Shown piece after piece: positions 43,661 to 54,431 of a stretch of 64,000 bases of DNA (the stretch's first letter is position 1; each line of letters begins with the position of its first letter). Source of the DNA: Boseongicola sp. Its GTDB lineage: Bacteria; Pseudomonadota; Alphaproteobacteria; Rhodobacterales; Rhodobacteraceae. The notes under the pieces were generated by a model that worked only from the letters and a program-made list of their open reading frames with translations, made no database searches and was not told the DNA's origin. Both the position numbers and the translations under genes were made by a program. The stretch spans positions 1,373,932 through 1,437,931 of the forward strand of contig CP046179.1 of the NCBI GenBank assembly GCA_014075275.1. The letters run 5' to 3'.

Positions 43661-45624
43661 CAATCCTCCGGCGGCAAGACCCGAAGGCGCAACTCGCGAA
43701 GTTGTTCGTTCGTCGGCTCGCTGGGCGCGTCCATCATCAGATCTTCGGCCCGCTGGTTCATCGGGAACAGGATCACCTGGCGGATGTTCTGTTCGTCGGC
43801 CAGCAGCATCACAATCCGGTCGATCCCGGCAGCACATCCGCCGTGGGGCGGCGCGCCATAGCGGAATGCATTGACCATGCCGCCAAAGCGTTTCTTCACC
43901 TCGTCTTCGCCATAGCCAGCGATCTCGAAGGCCTTGAACATAATCTCGGGACGGTGATTTCGGATTGCGCCCGACACCAGTTCATAGCCGTTGCACGCAA
44001 GGTCATACTGATAGCCCAGCACATCCAGCGGATCACCGTTCAGCGCTTCCATCCCACCTTGGGGCATCGAAAACGGGTTGTGTTCGAAATCGACCTTGCC
44101 GGTTTCTTCATCCCGCTCGTAAATCGGGAAATCGACGATCCAGGCAAAGGCGAACCGGTCCTGATCGGTCAGGCCAAGCTCGTTCCCAATCTCGACTCGC
44201 GCCTTACCCGCGACAGTTTCAAAAACCTTCGCCTTGCCGCCCAGGAAGAACGCTGCGTCGCCCACACCAAGGTCCAGTTGCTGGCGAATAGCCTCGGTGC
44301 GCTCTGGCCCGATGTTTTTGGCCAGCGGGCCAGCGGCTTCGTGTTCACCGAAGTATGCTTCCATCAAGAATTCCGCTCGCGCGCGGTTGCCAGTCTTTAG
44401 CGCCTCCGCGATCTGCTCCGCCGCGTCTTCTTCTCCACCAACTCGAAGAGAATACTCTATCAATCCCTCTCTCACTTTGACCAATTCGCCAGTCATTATG
44501 TTCTTAACTTCGCGGTACTTATCCGGATCAAAATCGCCTTTCTTTCGCCAGAAGATATACCCCATCCCGGGCAGTCCCTCTTTCTGGGCGAACGCGTTCA
44601 TGCGGTCGCAGAATTTGCGACTGCCGCCGGTGGGGGCCGGAATGGCGCGTATTTCGGTGCCGTCCTGCTCCAGAATCTTGGCAAAGATCGCAAAGCCCGA
44701 ACCGCGGAAGTGTTCGGAAACATCCTGCATTTTGATCGGGTTGCGAAGGTCCGGTTTGTCGGTGCCATACCATTTCGCCGCATCGCGATAGGAAATCTGC
44801 GGCCAGTTGGCATCCACCTTGCGTCCGCCACCAAATTCCTCAAACACGCCCTGCAAGACCGGCTGGATCGTGTCAAACACGTCCTGCTGGGTGACAAACG
44901 ACATCTCCAGGTCAAGCTGGTAGAAATCGGTCGGTGACCGGTCGGCGCGCGGATCTTCATCCCGGAAACACGGCGCAATCTGGAAATACTTGTCGAAGCC
45001 CGAGACCATCAGCAACTGCTTGAACTGCTGCGGTGCCTGCGGAAGCGCGTAAAATTTGCCGGGATGCAGGCGGGACGGCACCAGGAAATCCCGCGCGCCT
45101 TCGGGCGACGAGGCTGTGATGATCGGCGTTTGGTATTCGCGGAAATTGTCATCCCACATGCGCTTGCGGATCGACGTCACAACGTCCGAACGCAGCGTCA
45201 TGTTCTTCTGCATCGCCTCGCGGCGCAAATCGAGGAACCGATACTTCAGCCGGGTTTCTTCGGGGTATTCCTGATCGCCAAAGACAATCAACGGCAGCTC
45301 TTCTGCTGAACCCAACACCTCAAGATCGCGGACAAAAACCTCGATCTCGCCGGTCGGAATCTTTGAATTAATCAGATCGGCATCCCGCGCCTTGACGGTG
45401 CCATCAATGCGAATGCACCACTCGGACCGCACCTTTTCCATGTCGTTGAAAACCGGGCTGTCGGGATCGCACAGAACCTGCGTGATGCCATAGTGGTCGC
45501 GCAAATCAATGAACAGGATGCCACCATGGTCGCGGATGCGATGCACCCAACCAGACAGACGAACGGTGTCGCCTACGTTCGAGGCGTTCAATTCGGCGCA
45601 GGTTTGGCTGCGATAGGCGTGCAT
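43660..45624 (-). CDS. aspS: Aspartate-tRNA ligase
   Basis: A class II aminoacyl-tRNA synthetase of about 654 residues. The N-terminal OB-fold anticodon domain ([21 protein letters not shown]) is followed by motif 1, motif 2 ([19 protein letters not shown]) and motif 3 ([13 protein letters not shown] near the end). A GAD insertion domain lies between motifs 2 and 3, as usual in bacteria. Length is at the long end for the family. Many alphaproteobacterial AspRS are non-discriminating and also charge tRNA-Asn, which cannot be decided here. The ATG at 45624 begins MHAYRSQ. Confidence 0.96.
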   Translation of the reverse strand: MHAYRSQTCAELNASNVGDTVRLSGWVHRIRDHGGILFIDLRDHYGITQVLCDPDSPVFNDMEKVRSEWCIRIDGTVKARDADLINSKIPTGEIEVFVRDLEVLGSAEELPLIVFGDQEYPEETRLKYRFLDLRREAMQKNMTLRSDVVTSIRKRMWDDNFREYQTPIITASSPEGARDFLVPSRLHPGKFYALPQAPQQFKQLLMVSGFDKYFQIAPCFRDEDPRADRSPTDFYQLDLEMSFVTQQDVFDTIQPVLQGVFEEFGGGRKVDANWPQISYRDAAKWYGTDKPDLRNPIKMQDVSEHFRGSGFAIFAKILEQDGTEIRAIPAPTGGSRKFCDRMNAFAQKEGLPGMGYIFWRKKGDFDPDKYREVKNIMTGELVKVREGLIEYSLRVGGEEDAAEQIAEALKTGNRARAEFLMEAYFGEHEAAGPLAKNIGPERTEAIRQQLDLGVGDAAFFLGGKAKVFETVAGKARVEIGNELGLTDQDRFAFAWIVDFPIYERDEETGKVDFEHNPFSMPQGGMEALNGDPLDVLGYQYDLACNGYELVSGAIRNHRPEIMFKAFEIAGYGEDEVKKRFGGMVNAFRYGAPPHGGCAAGIDRIVMLLADEQNIRQVILFPMNQRAEDLMMDAPSEPTNEQLRELRLRVLPPED

Positions 45625-45870
45625 AAGATGTCCCTTCAGGGGCGGCTTTTTCAAACTCGCGCTGATACACCTTGTAGGGCGGCGGAAGTCAAGCAAATGC
45701 GCCTTTGATACGAACCAGCCCGGCTGGATCCTTGAATTTCAGCCCGATCCGGCGGTTTTCGCCTGTATTGACCCAAAATCTCCGCATTTCAGCCCCAGAA
45801 TAGGCCCCTAAACCCATGGATATTGCACGCAACGTCAAAACCGACGCGGGGCCACACAGATCAACGCCAA

Positions 45871-47250
45871 ATGACCGAAGTCAGTGTTTCATATGATCCG
45901 GGCAACAAAACACCCGGTGTTCGCTGGTATCTATCGGCGCCAATGTCGCGCGAGTCTTATGCGGTTTGGGGCGTCTCGCCCTTTGATATTTCCGTTTGTC
46001 TGTTGATGGCGATTTTCTTCTGGGTCTCGGCCATTCTACCGCTTTGGGACGGTTGGGCTGTAGACTTCAGCGCCTATTACTACGCCGGGCATTTCTATGG
46101 CACGGGTCAGCACGACATGATCTATGCGGGCCCACCCGACATCATCGGCCCGGAAATGCCCCTCGAATGGCAACAGGCCGTTGCTAGCAGCGGGCACCCC
46201 AAGGCTGGTGCATACCCCTACATCTATCTGCCATGGGTCGCCGCCTTGATGGCACCGGTCGCCAATACGGTTTCGCCCTTGGCCGCGATGAACGCGGTTC
46301 TGTTGGTCAACGGGCTTTTATTGCTCGGTTCAAGTTTCTTGGCATGGCGCATCATCGGCCGAGGCAAGATGCCCCTGGCCATATGGATGGCCGCCAGTGT
46401 TCTGATGCTGATCACGCTCGCCACTTCGGTCATCGCGCTTTATCTGGGGCAAGTGCAAATTCTGGTCTATGCGGCGGTCTTGCTGGCGTTTGATCGCCTT
46501 CAAGCCGGGAAAGAATCCCAAGCCGGTCTTGCCTTGGCACTGGCGGCATGCCTGAAAATCACACCCGCAGCTTTCGCAATCATCTTCCTGTGGAACCGCA
46601 ATTGGAAAGCCCTGGCGGCTTTCTTAGCCGCTTGTCTGGGTTTTGCTGCAACAAGCATTGCCCTGATCGGCTGGCCGCTGCACGCACAATACTTCGATCT
46701 GATGGCGCGTTTGAACGCCACGGTCTTCATGGCCAATGTCGGCATATCCGCCGAAGGGTTCCTGTATCAAATCGTTGAGATCCTGAAAGGCACCGCGCCC
46801 CTTTATCTGGACAAGGAACACTCGGTTCCCAAACCTCTGTGGATCGAGCTGGCGGTAAAGGGTGGCTTTGTCGCCGGACTTGTTTGGACCTGGATCGCTA
46901 CGCGCAAGTTACCCAAACAAAGACGCATCGCTTTTCAACTGTTCGCTTTGGCAGTTTTGGTGCCGCTTATGGCACCGCTTGGTTGGGTCCATTACTATCT
47001 GATCGTGGCAATGATGTTGCCAGTGTTCCTGAACACCCGCCAAGCCCTGCAAATCACCGCCTTTGCTGCCTTTGTTCTTGTGCTGAACGTCTATTCAATG
47101 TCTGCGCTGGTCGAACCGGGTTACCGGGTCATGTGGCAATTCATGGCGGGTGTCCCGGTGATGGTTTTGACCTATCTGGCGGTGCTGTATCAGGCGCTTC
47201 AGGAACAGCGCTCGGACCCCAATCAAAAACCGGCGTCAGAATCCCCATAA
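45871..47250 (+). CDS. GT87/DUF2029 membrane glycosyltransferase-like protein
   Basis: About 459 residues with some ten hydrophobic helices. The first luminal loop carries the family pattern VDFSAYYYAGHFYGTGQ. Y-rich AYPYIYLPWVAALM and the GWVHYYLIVAM segment near the end also fit the polyprenyl-phosphate-mannose-dependent alpha-(1-2)-mannosyltransferase-like family GT87 (DUF2029). The family extends glycolipids or polysaccharides at the outer face of the membrane. The ATG at 45871 is chosen (MTEVSVSYD). Stands between divergent aspS and carB on its own. Confidence 0.8.
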   Translation: MTEVSVSYDPGNKTPGVRWYLSAPMSRESYAVWGVSPFDISVCLLMAIFFWVSAILPLWDGWAVDFSAYYYAGHFYGTGQHDMIYAGPPDIIGPEMPLEWQQAVASSGHPKAGAYPYIYLPWVAALMAPVANTVSPLAAMNAVLLVNGLLLLGSSFLAWRIIGRGKMPLAIWMAASVLMLITLATSVIALYLGQVQILVYAAVLLAFDRLQAGKESQAGLALALAACLKITPAAFAIIFLWNRNWKALAAFLAACLGFAATSIALIGWPLHAQYFDLMARLNATVFMANVGISAEGFLYQIVEILKGTAPLYLDKEHSVPKPLWIELAVKGGFVAGLVWTWIATRKLPKQRRIAFQLFALAVLVPLMAPLGWVHYYLIVAMMLPVFLNTRQALQITAFAAFVLVLNVYSMSALVEPGYRVMWQFMAGVPVMVLTYLAVLYQALQEQRSDPNQKPASESP

Positions 47251-47345
47251 ATCGCCTTGCGCCACGGGCACCAACCCCTATAACCCACGACAATTTGCGT
47301 ATGCTGGAATCGCATACGTGTTTCGCGTGACCTAGGGGATGCCTG

Positions 47346-50300
47346 ATGCCAAAAAGAACCGATATTCAGTCGATCATGATTATCGGGGCCGGGCCCATCG
47401 TTATTGGACAGGCCTGCGAGTTCGATTATTCCGGCGCACAGGCCTGTAAGGCGCTTCGCGAAGAAGGCTACCGGGTAATTCTGGTGAATTCGAACCCTGC
47501 GACGATCATGACTGATCCGGGCCTTGCTGACGCCACCTACATCGAACCCATCACCCCCGAAGCTGTCGCGAAAATCATCGAGAAAGAGCGCCCCGACGCC
47601 CTCTTGCCCACCATGGGCGGTCAAACCGGTCTGAACACGTCGCTGGCGCTTGAAGAAATGGGTGTCCTGGATAAATTCGGTGTCGAGATGATCGGTGCCA
47701 AACGCGACGCCATTGAAATGGCTGAAGACCGCAAACTCTTCCGCGAAGCCATGGATCGCATCGGGCTTGAAAACCCGATTGCAACAATTGTCGCCGCACC
47801 AAAGGACGACAGTGGTCGCTTTGACATCCCCAAAGGTCTGGAAGATGCAATGCACGCGCTGGATGATGTGGGCCTGCCCGCGATCATTCGCCCAGCCTTC
47901 ACATTGGGCGGCACTGGCGGCGGGGTTGCCTACAACCGCGATGAGTATTTTGAAATTTGCCGTCGTGGGCTTGAAGCCTCGCCGGTGGCACAGATCCTGA
48001 TCGACGAAAGCCTGCTCGGTTGGAAAGAATACGAAATGGAAGTCGTGCGCGACAAAGCCGACAACGCCATTATCGTCTGTTCCATCGAAAACGTTGACCC
48101 GATGGGCGTGCATACCGGCGATTCAATCACCGTTGCGCCTGCTCTGACGCTGACCGACAAAGAATACCAGATGATGCGCTCGGCCTCGATCGCAGTCCTG
48201 CGCGAGATTGGCGTCGAAACTGGCGGATCGAACGTGCAATGGGCAGTAAATCCGGCCGATGGCCGGATGGTCGTCATCGAGATGAACCCACGGGTGTCAC
48301 GTTCATCAGCGTTGGCCTCGAAGGCGACCGGATTTCCGATTGCCAAGATCGCCGCAAAACTGGCCGTCGGCTATACCTTGGACGAACTCGACAACGACAT
48401 CACCAAAGTCACCCCGGCGTCATTCGAGCCAACGATTGACTACGTCGTCACCAAAATCCCGCGGTTCGCCTTCGAAAAATTCCCCGGCTCCGAACCCCAT
48501 CTGACGACGGCAATGAAGTCTGTCGGCGAAGCCATGGCCATTGGCCGAACTTTCCACGAGTCCATGCAAAAAGCCCTGGCATCGATGGAAACCGGCCTGA
48601 CTGGCTTTGACGAAATCGAAATCCCAGGCGCACCTGACCCGGCGGCGATCACTGCGGCACTGTCCAAGCAAACCCCCGACCGCCTGCGAGTCATTGCGCA
48701 AGCTATGCGCCACGGCCTGTCTGACGACGACATCCAAGCTGTTACCGCCTTTGATCCATGGTTCCTGGCCCGTATTCGCGAGATTATAGATGCCGAAGCC
48801 GGTGTGCGCGCAAGCGGCTTGCCCGTCACCGAAGACGGACTGCGCCGCTTGAAGATGATGGGTTTCTCCGATGCCAGTCTTGCCATGCTGACTGGCCGCG
48901 ACGAAGACAACATCAGGCGCGCAAGACAGAACCTTGGCGTCACCGCCGTTTTCAAACGCATCGACACCTGCGCCGCCGAGTTCGAGGCGCAAACGCCTTA
49001 CATGTATTCCACATATGAAGAACCGATGATGGGCGACGTGGAATGCGAAGCGCGCCCCTCGGACAAGAATAAAGTTGTCATTCTTGGCGGCGGACCCAAC
49101 CGGATTGGTCAGGGGATTGAGTTCGACTATTGTTGCTGCCACGCCTGTTTTGCGCTTTCGGACGCAGGTTATGAAACCATCATGATCAACTGCAATCCCG
49201 AAACCGTCTCGACAGACTATGACACATCAGACCGGCTGTATTTCGAACCGCTGACCTTCGAACACGTCATGGAAATCCTACGTGTCGAACTGGATAACGG
49301 CACCTTGCATGGCGTCATCGTCCAGTTTGGCGGTCAAACGCCGCTGAAGCTGGCCAACGCGCTCCATGACAACGGCATCCCGATCCTCGGCACCACACCT
49401 GACGCCATCGACCTGGCCGAAGACCGCGAACGCTTCCAGGATCTGGTCAATCGCCTTGGCCTGAAGCAACCCAAGAATGCCATCGCCAGCACCGACGAAG
49501 AAGCGATGAGAGCCGCCGTTGAGATCGGCTATCCGCTGGTGATCCGCCCTTCCTATGTTCTGGGTGGCCGCGCCATGGAGATCGTTCGCGACACGCCTTC
49601 GCTGGAACGCTACATCCGCGATGCCGTGGTCGTCTCAGGTGACAGCCCGGTCCTATTGGACAGCTACCTTTCCGGGGCCGTCGAAGTTGACGTCGACGCC
49701 CTGTCCGACGGCGAAAACGTCCACGTCGCAGGCATCATGCAGCACATTGAAGAAGCCGGAGTGCATTCCGGTGACAGCGCCTGCTCGCTTCCACCTCACA
49801 CTCTGCCCGACGACATCATCGCCCAGCTCATTGAACAATCCGAGGCTTTGGCCAAGGAACTTGGCGTCGTCGGTCTGATGAACATCCAGTTCGCCGTGAA
49901 AGACGGCGAGATCTACCTGATCGAAGTGAACCCCCGCGCGTCGCGTACCGTGCCTTTCGTAGCCAAAGCCACCGACTCGGCCATCGCATCCATCGCGGCC
50001 CGCCTGATGGCAGGCGAGAAACTGGATACATTCCCGCTTAAGCCACCCCATGCACCGGTTTCCGACGATGTTGTCATCCCAACTGGCGATCCAATGGCTC
50101 TGGCCGTTTTCCGCACCCCTTGGTTCAGCGTCAAAGAGGCTGTCCTGCCCTTCGCCCGTTTCCCGGGTGTCGACACCCTGCTTGGTCCCGAAATGCGGTC
50201 AACCGGCGAAGTCATGGGCTGGGACCGCAGCTTTGCCCGCGCATTCCTGAAGGCGCAAATGGGCGCCGGCACTGAATTGCCGACCGACGGCACCGTCTTC

Positions 50301-50678
50301 TTTTCGATCAAAGACGCCGACAAAACCGACGAATTGGTCGAAACCGCCGAAATGCTGCACGAACTGGGCCTGACTATCCTTGCGACCCGCGGCACCGCCA
50401 AATTCCTGACCGAAAATGGCATCGCATCCGATATTGTGAACAAGGCTTATGAAGGCGGCCGCACAATTGTCGATGTCATGAAGGATGGCGAAATCTCGTT
50501 GGTCATGAACACCACCGAAGGCGCGCAGGCCGTCGAAGACTCCCGGTCCATGCGCAACGTCGCCCTGATGGACAAAATCCCCTACTTCACAACTGCCGCC
50601 GCTGCACACGCTGCCGCTTTGGCGATGGTTGCGCGAAAGGAAGGCGAGATCGTGGTTAGGTCGTTGCAGGGGGCCTGA
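47346..50678 (+). CDS. carB: Carbamoyl-phosphate synthase large subunit
   Basis: A 1110-residue enzyme that makes carbamoyl phosphate from bicarbonate, ammonia (from the small subunit) and two ATP, feeding arginine and pyrimidine synthesis. The two homologous ATP-grasp halves begin [20 protein letters not shown] and [20 protein letters not shown], the second near residue 575. Each half repeats an EVNPRxSRxxxxxSKA-like stretch ([18 protein letters not shown] and [17 protein letters not shown]). A C-terminal MGS-like allosteric domain ends the protein. The length is normal. carA is not adjacent in this window. Confidence 0.97.
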   Translation: MPKRTDIQSIMIIGAGPIVIGQACEFDYSGAQACKALREEGYRVILVNSNPATIMTDPGLADATYIEPITPEAVAKIIEKERPDALLPTMGGQTGLNTSLALEEMGVLDKFGVEMIGAKRDAIEMAEDRKLFREAMDRIGLENPIATIVAAPKDDSGRFDIPKGLEDAMHALDDVGLPAIIRPAFTLGGTGGGVAYNRDEYFEICRRGLEASPVAQILIDESLLGWKEYEMEVVRDKADNAIIVCSIENVDPMGVHTGDSITVAPALTLTDKEYQMMRSASIAVLREIGVETGGSNVQWAVNPADGRMVVIEMNPRVSRSSALASKATGFPIAKIAAKLAVGYTLDELDNDITKVTPASFEPTIDYVVTKIPRFAFEKFPGSEPHLTTAMKSVGEAMAIGRTFHESMQKALASMETGLTGFDEIEIPGAPDPAAITAALSKQTPDRLRVIAQAMRHGLSDDDIQAVTAFDPWFLARIREIIDAEAGVRASGLPVTEDGLRRLKMMGFSDASLAMLTGRDEDNIRRARQNLGVTAVFKRIDTCAAEFEAQTPYMYSTYEEPMMGDVECEARPSDKNKVVILGGGPNRIGQGIEFDYCCCHACFALSDAGYETIMINCNPETVSTDYDTSDRLYFEPLTFEHVMEILRVELDNGTLHGVIVQFGGQTPLKLANALHDNGIPILGTTPDAIDLAEDRERFQDLVNRLGLKQPKNAIASTDEEAMRAAVEIGYPLVIRPSYVLGGRAMEIVRDTPSLERYIRDAVVVSGDSPVLLDSYLSGAVEVDVDALSDGENVHVAGIMQHIEEAGVHSGDSACSLPPHTLPDDIIAQLIEQSEALAKELGVVGLMNIQFAVKDGEIYLIEVNPRASRTVPFVAKATDSAIASIAARLMAGEKLDTFPLKPPHAPVSDDVVIPTGDPMALAVFRTPWFSVKEAVLPFARFPGVDTLLGPEMRSTGEVMGWDRSFARAFLKAQMGAGTELPTDGTVFFSIKDADKTDELVETAEMLHELGLTILATRGTAKFLTENGIASDIVNKAYEGGRTIVDVMKDGEISLVMNTTEGAQAVEDSRSMRNVALMDKIPYFTTAAAAHAAALAMVARKEGEIVVRSLQGA

Positions 50679-50759
50679 CGTCTCTGCCAAGTATCTGGCT
50701 TTTGGAATGCAACCTGATAGTCTTCCGGCGACAAGGCGAATTCGCCAACGGGGGATGGA

Positions 50760-51962
50760 ATGCAAAACACGCACACAGTCATTGTGGGCGCAGGTCAAGC
50801 CGGCCTTGCGATCAGTCATGAACTCACGCAGCACAATGTCGATCATGTGATCTTGGAACGCGGCCAGATCGGCCAAAGCTGGCGCGACCGTTGGGATAGT
50901 TTCTGTCTGGTCACCCCGAACTGGTCCGTTCAACTGCCCGGCTATCCCTATGATGGCGACGATCCCGATGGCTTCATGCCCCGCGACCAGATTGTGGCCT
51001 ACCTTGAACGCTACGCCGCGCATTTTGCGGCTCCGATTAAATCCGGCACGTCGATCCAGAAAATCGAGGGCGGCGGAAATTCCTTTACCGTGTCCACCGA
51101 TCACGGCGATTATGCCGCGCAAAATCTAGTTCTCGCCACTGGTGCCTTCCAAAAGCCAAACCGACCGGTCGGGGCTGCTTCGCTTCCCGATCACCTGAAA
51201 CAGATCGGGCTGGAGGATTACACCAGCGCCGACACCTTGCCAGACGGTGACATTCTGATCATCGGCAGCGGGCAATCCGGCTGCCAAATCGCCGAGGAAC
51301 TGGTCGAGGCCGGACGCAATGTCACCCTGGCCTGCGGCCGCGCGCCATGGATCCAGCGCCGTATCGGCGGCAAGGATATCGTCTGGTGGCTGGTGCAATC
51401 GGGGTTCCTAGAGGCAAAAACGGTCGAACTCCCGAAAGAAGCGCGATTGTTTGCCAATATTCTGGCAACCGGCCACCATGGCGGCCACGATCTTAGCTTG
51501 CCGATCCTGCACAATATGGGTGTCACATTGGTCGGGCGGTTTCTGAATGCCGAAGGCAATACTGCACACTTTGCAGATGATCTTGCTCAATCCATTTCAT
51601 GGGGCAACGACCGCTATCTGCAACTGCGTGATGTTGTGACGGCAACAGCTGAAAAACTCGGGCTTTCTAATCCGGACATGCCGGATCCCTTGCCGTTTAC
51701 CGACGCGGTTCCCACCGAAGTTGACCTGTCCAGCTTCGGGACCGTTTTTCATACCGGCGGATTTCGACCAGATTTCACCTCGTGGCTGCCTTGGGAAGAT
51801 GCCTTTGACGACGGTGGCTTCCCAATTCACGACGACGGATCAAGCACAGTGGTCAACGGGCTGCACTTTATCGGGATTCACTTCCTTAGAACCCGACAAT
51901 CGAGCATCCTGCATGGGGTCGGCAATGACGCCAAAGTCATCGCCGCCCGCATTGCTGGTTAA
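50760..51962 (+). CDS. FAD-dependent monooxygenase/oxidoreductase (CzcO-like)
   Basis: A 400-residue flavoprotein with two Rossmann motifs, GAGQAGLAISHEL near residue 10 for FAD and GSGQSGCQIAEEL near residue 165 for NADPH. SQSWRDRWDSF-like text (GQSWRDRWDSFCLVTPNW) is typical of flavin-containing monooxygenases related to CzcO and YdhX. No Baeyer-Villiger fingerprint is complete, and it is not the trimethylamine monooxygenase (Tmm) expected elsewhere in roseobacters. The substrate is unknown. Single gene after carB, 81 bases away. Confidence 0.85.
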   Translation: MQNTHTVIVGAGQAGLAISHELTQHNVDHVILERGQIGQSWRDRWDSFCLVTPNWSVQLPGYPYDGDDPDGFMPRDQIVAYLERYAAHFAAPIKSGTSIQKIEGGGNSFTVSTDHGDYAAQNLVLATGAFQKPNRPVGAASLPDHLKQIGLEDYTSADTLPDGDILIIGSGQSGCQIAEELVEAGRNVTLACGRAPWIQRRIGGKDIVWWLVQSGFLEAKTVELPKEARLFANILATGHHGGHDLSLPILHNMGVTLVGRFLNAEGNTAHFADDLAQSISWGNDRYLQLRDVVTATAEKLGLSNPDMPDPLPFTDAVPTEVDLSSFGTVFHTGGFRPDFTSWLPWEDAFDDGGFPIHDDGSSTVVNGLHFIGIHFLRTRQSSILHGVGNDAKVIAARIAG

Positions 51963-51992
51963 GGTGCGGGCCAAAGTTGGCCTGCAATTGGG

Positions 51993-53048
51993 TCAGTTCG
52001 CCGTCAGCCGCATTTTAGCCAGATCGGTGCCAACAACCACGTTGCCTTCAAAGCCACCCTCGCGCGCCGAACCCACATAATCTTCTTCGGTCAGTGGAGC
52101 GGGCAAGGGATATGGCCCCTGTCGCGGCGCGCCCATGGGCGGAATGAGGTGGGTATACATCAGATTGTCGACCCCAGCGCGCGCCGCAAGCGATCCCAAA
52201 TCCGTGGCAGTTGACTGGCGGAAAAAGATTGGCGGCGGAAACCCGGTTGTGCCGTCTGGTCCCATGACCGGATGAATGACGGAATGCACCAGAATGTCAG
52301 CGCCCTCAGCCAACAGTTCAACCTGCGCTGATGTCGAAGTTTCACGCGGCGGCGCTGGCGCATCATTGCCAGCGTCCCCACCTACGACAACACTTCCTGC
52401 AGGCGTATCAACGCGAAAGGATGCATGCCCGGCAACGTGTCGGCTGGAAATGGCAGACACGGTAATCCCGTCCTTCTCCCATACCACCTGCGGCACCTGT
52501 GACGGTCCAAACGTGGAAACGTTCAATAGTTCGGCAGGCCCTCCTGGCAAGCGTTTGGCGTTCTCAGCCAGGCGCTGGGCCATTTCTCCCGACTGGATAA
52601 GAGCATCGCCGATATGGGCTGCAAAATTCTCACAACTCATCGTATGGCCCGCAAAAGATTTGGCATCTTCGTGGCACACCATATCAACCTTTGGGCCGCC
52701 CGAATTGAAGTGCCAGCGAAGCTGCATCAAATCCGACAGACCTTCAGAGTGGTCTGAATGGATATGGGTGAAGAACACCGCAGTAATTCGACCAGCAGGA
52801 ACGCCTATCTTCGAAAGCTGTTGGGTGGTGCCGCGGCCGGTATCGAACTGCAAGAACATGTCCCGGCAGTTATTCTCTTCGGTCCCATAGGTCACCAAAG
52901 TGCCCGATCCAGCTTGGCCTCGAAATACAGGTGGTCCGCCCTGGGTTCCTGTTAGTGTGACTTCCACGCAAGTTCCGACAGAGACCTGAGTCCCCATACA
53001 CAGAAATGCCAGCGCTACAGCAGATGACGCGATTTTCGACAGCTTCAT
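51993..53048 (-). CDS. Secreted metallo-beta-lactamase-fold hydrolase
   Basis: A 351-residue protein with a signal peptide (SSAVALAFLCMGTQVSVG, cleavage near residue 26). The MBL-fold metal site is intact: FFTHIHSDHSEGL near residue 90, histidine SSRHVAGH, aspartate VVGGDAG and final histidine YTHLIPP. It resembles tRNase Z-like and arylsulfatase-type MBL proteins, yet export to the periplasm speaks against RNA processing. The substrate is unknown. The ATG at 53048 is used rather than 53060. Confidence 0.85.
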   Translation of the reverse strand: MKLSKIASSAVALAFLCMGTQVSVGTCVEVTLTGTQGGPPVFRGQAGSGTLVTYGTEENNCRDMFLQFDTGRGTTQQLSKIGVPAGRITAVFFTHIHSDHSEGLSDLMQLRWHFNSGGPKVDMVCHEDAKSFAGHTMSCENFAAHIGDALIQSGEMAQRLAENAKRLPGGPAELLNVSTFGPSQVPQVVWEKDGITVSAISSRHVAGHASFRVDTPAGSVVVGGDAGNDAPAPPRETSTSAQVELLAEGADILVHSVIHPVMGPDGTTGFPPPIFFRQSTATDLGSLAARAGVDNLMYTHLIPPMGAPRQGPYPLPAPLTEEDYVGSAREGGFEGNVVVGTDLAKMRLTAN

Positions 53049-53171
53049 GTCGCCCCCCAAGATTTATTTGTGTCGATTTAGACAGCAGTGAGATTAAAAT
53101 GTCGATTTTTTTGCCGTCTGTCAAATTGTAGCGAGATTTCCGACCATCGACCACATGATTTGCGGCCAACT

Positions 53172-53477
53172 CTAGTCGTTCCGGCGGATCACAGCTTTCG
53201 CCGATACCAAAGCGCGTACCACTTCTGGATCATCCCACTTACGCAATCGAAGGCATGATTTCCCGCAATTCATCTTTCCGCGCAGAACCACGCCCGGATC
53301 AATGCGCTCTAATTCCCCCAGGTAAACGCCAACATAGGCCTTCTGTGCATTCAGATGCGCAAAAATCTCGCCATCCAGGCGATACTGCATCATCCCCTCC
53401 ACTAATTCTGGCAATGTCTCAAAATACATCGCACGCACTTCCAACAACCGCTCTTTGCGCCAATCCTCATCCAACAT
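53172..53477 (-). CDS. DUF1801 domain protein, possibly shortened at the N-terminus
   Basis: A 101-residue protein with EGMMQYRLDGEIFAHLNAQK, YVGVYLGELERIDPG and a C-terminal GKMNCGKSCLRLRKWDD, as in DUF1801/YdhG-type proteins of unknown function. In the same frame, just upstream of the first ATG at 53477, codons for DAEAPGAYLE continue the resemblance before a TAA. The usual N-terminus may therefore have been lost to a nonsense change, or the gene may simply start here. Confidence 0.7.
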   Translation of the reverse strand: MLDEDWRKERLLEVRAMYFETLPELVEGMMQYRLDGEIFAHLNAQKAYVGVYLGELERIDPGVVLRGKMNCGKSCLRLRKWDDPEVVRALVSAKAVIRRND

Positions 53478-53562
53478 TTCCAGATAGGCACCCGGTGCCT
53501 CTGCATCTTACTGCTTGGCCGACACCTCCTGGCGCCCACTCTAACACCTTCTTCTGATCACA

Positions 53563-53622
53563 AAATACTCCGGGGGAGAGTGCGCCCATGGCGCACTCGG
53601 GGGCAGCGCCCCCTGGGCGATA
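53563..53622. repeat. Dispersed intergenic repeat, copy 3
   Basis: AAAATACTCCGGGGG is followed by two inverted repeats, GAGTGCGCC/GGCGCACTC and GGGGGCAG/CGCCCCC. The core and palindrome layout match the copies at 16890-16935 and 38468-38560. Confidence 0.65.
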
Positions 53623-53679
53623 TCCAAGTCTTAACGGGCCATTAATCTTGATGAACGAACTTACGCTCGAAGGCAGTAA

Positions 53680-53723
53680 ATACCGATATCATACCGACGC
53701 GATACCGACGTAATACCGACGCG
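53680..53723. repeat. Four tandem 11-bp repeats upstream of tdk
   Basis: The units ATACCGATATC, ATACCGACGCG, ATACCGACGTA and ATACCGACGCG stand head to tail, and a degenerate fifth starts at 53724. An 11-bp period places every unit on about the same face of the helix, which would suit a cooperative protein-binding site. The repeat number could also vary between strains. No binding protein can be named. Confidence 0.85.
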
Positions 53724-53852
53724 ATACAGCCTGGCGATATTCTCTCAATTTCAACGCGTTAACGAAGAAACCATTGCGAAAGGCTCAATATCTCCGCGCG
53801 CTCCGTTAACCTTCATCTTGCCGCCAAACAAATCCCACGATAGGCCCAACAC

Positions 53853-54431
53853 ATGGCAAAGCTCTACTTCCACTACTCCACAATGAACGCAGGCAAATCG
53901 ACCTTGCTGTTGCAGGCGTCCTATAATTATCGCGAACGTGGGATGCAGACCTATCTGTTAACCGCCGCCGTCGACGGGCGCGCTGGAACCGGTCAGATCG
54001 GCAGCCGAATTGGCATCGACGCCAAGGCAGATACTTATGACGTCCAAAGCGATCTCTATGCCATATTGGAACGCCGCAAAAAGGCCGGACCCGTCGCCTG
54101 TGTTTTCCTCGACGAAGCACAATTTCTGACCAAGGACCAAGTCTGGCAACTGGCCCGTGCAGTTGACGATCTTGGCCTGCCAGTTATGTGCTACGGCCTG
54201 CGCGTCGATTTTCGCGGCGAACTGTTTCCTGGCTCGGCTGCTCTTCTGGCCCTGGCAGATGAAATGCGCGAGGCGCGAACCATTTGTTTTTGTGGGAAAA
54301 AGGCGACCATGGTCGTGCGGCAGGACGAAAACGGCGTGGCCATGAAGGACGGAGACCAGGTGCAGATCGGCGGCAATGAAACCTATGTTTCGCTATGCCG
54401 CCGCCATTGGCGGGAAGCGGTGGGCGACTAA
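53853..54431 (+). CDS. tdk: Thymidine kinase
   Basis: A 192-residue type II thymidine kinase that phosphorylates thymidine with ATP in the salvage pathway. The P-loop is STMNAGKST near residue 9 and Walker B VFLDEAQFL near 87. The lasso region with zinc cysteines is RTICFCGKKATM and SLCRRHW. Length and motifs are normal. It stands alone, downstream of the 11-bp tandem repeats and convergent with the dehydrogenase gene. Confidence 0.95.
   Translation: MAKLYFHYSTMNAGKSTLLLQASYNYRERGMQTYLLTAAVDGRAGTGQIGSRIGIDAKADTYDVQSDLYAILERRKKAGPVACVFLDEAQFLTKDQVWQLARAVDDLGLPVMCYGLRVDFRGELFPGSAALLALADEMREARTICFCGKKATMVVRQDENGVAMKDGDQVQIGGNETYVSLCRRHWREAVGD

Larger units (their letters stand above)
53478..53852. 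other. Gene-less stretch upstream of tdk
   Basis: The stretch contains copy 3 of the dispersed AAATACTCC repeat (53563-53622) and a short tandem repeat (53680-53723), listed separately. No convincing gene, tRNA or promoter pair was seen. The tdk start lies at its right end. Confidence 0.5.

Noticed and set aside
43660-43837. Longer N-terminus for the RimJ/RimL-type acetyltransferase
   Set aside because: The extra 59 residues are Arg/Asp/Pro-rich shadow of the aspS 3' end; the ATG at 43660 overlaps the aspS stop and matches the family start.
50760-51962. Trimethylamine monooxygenase (Tmm) for the flavoprotein
   Set aside because: Tempting because of the methylated-amine genes, but the motif layout is CzcO-like and the gene is distant from that cluster.
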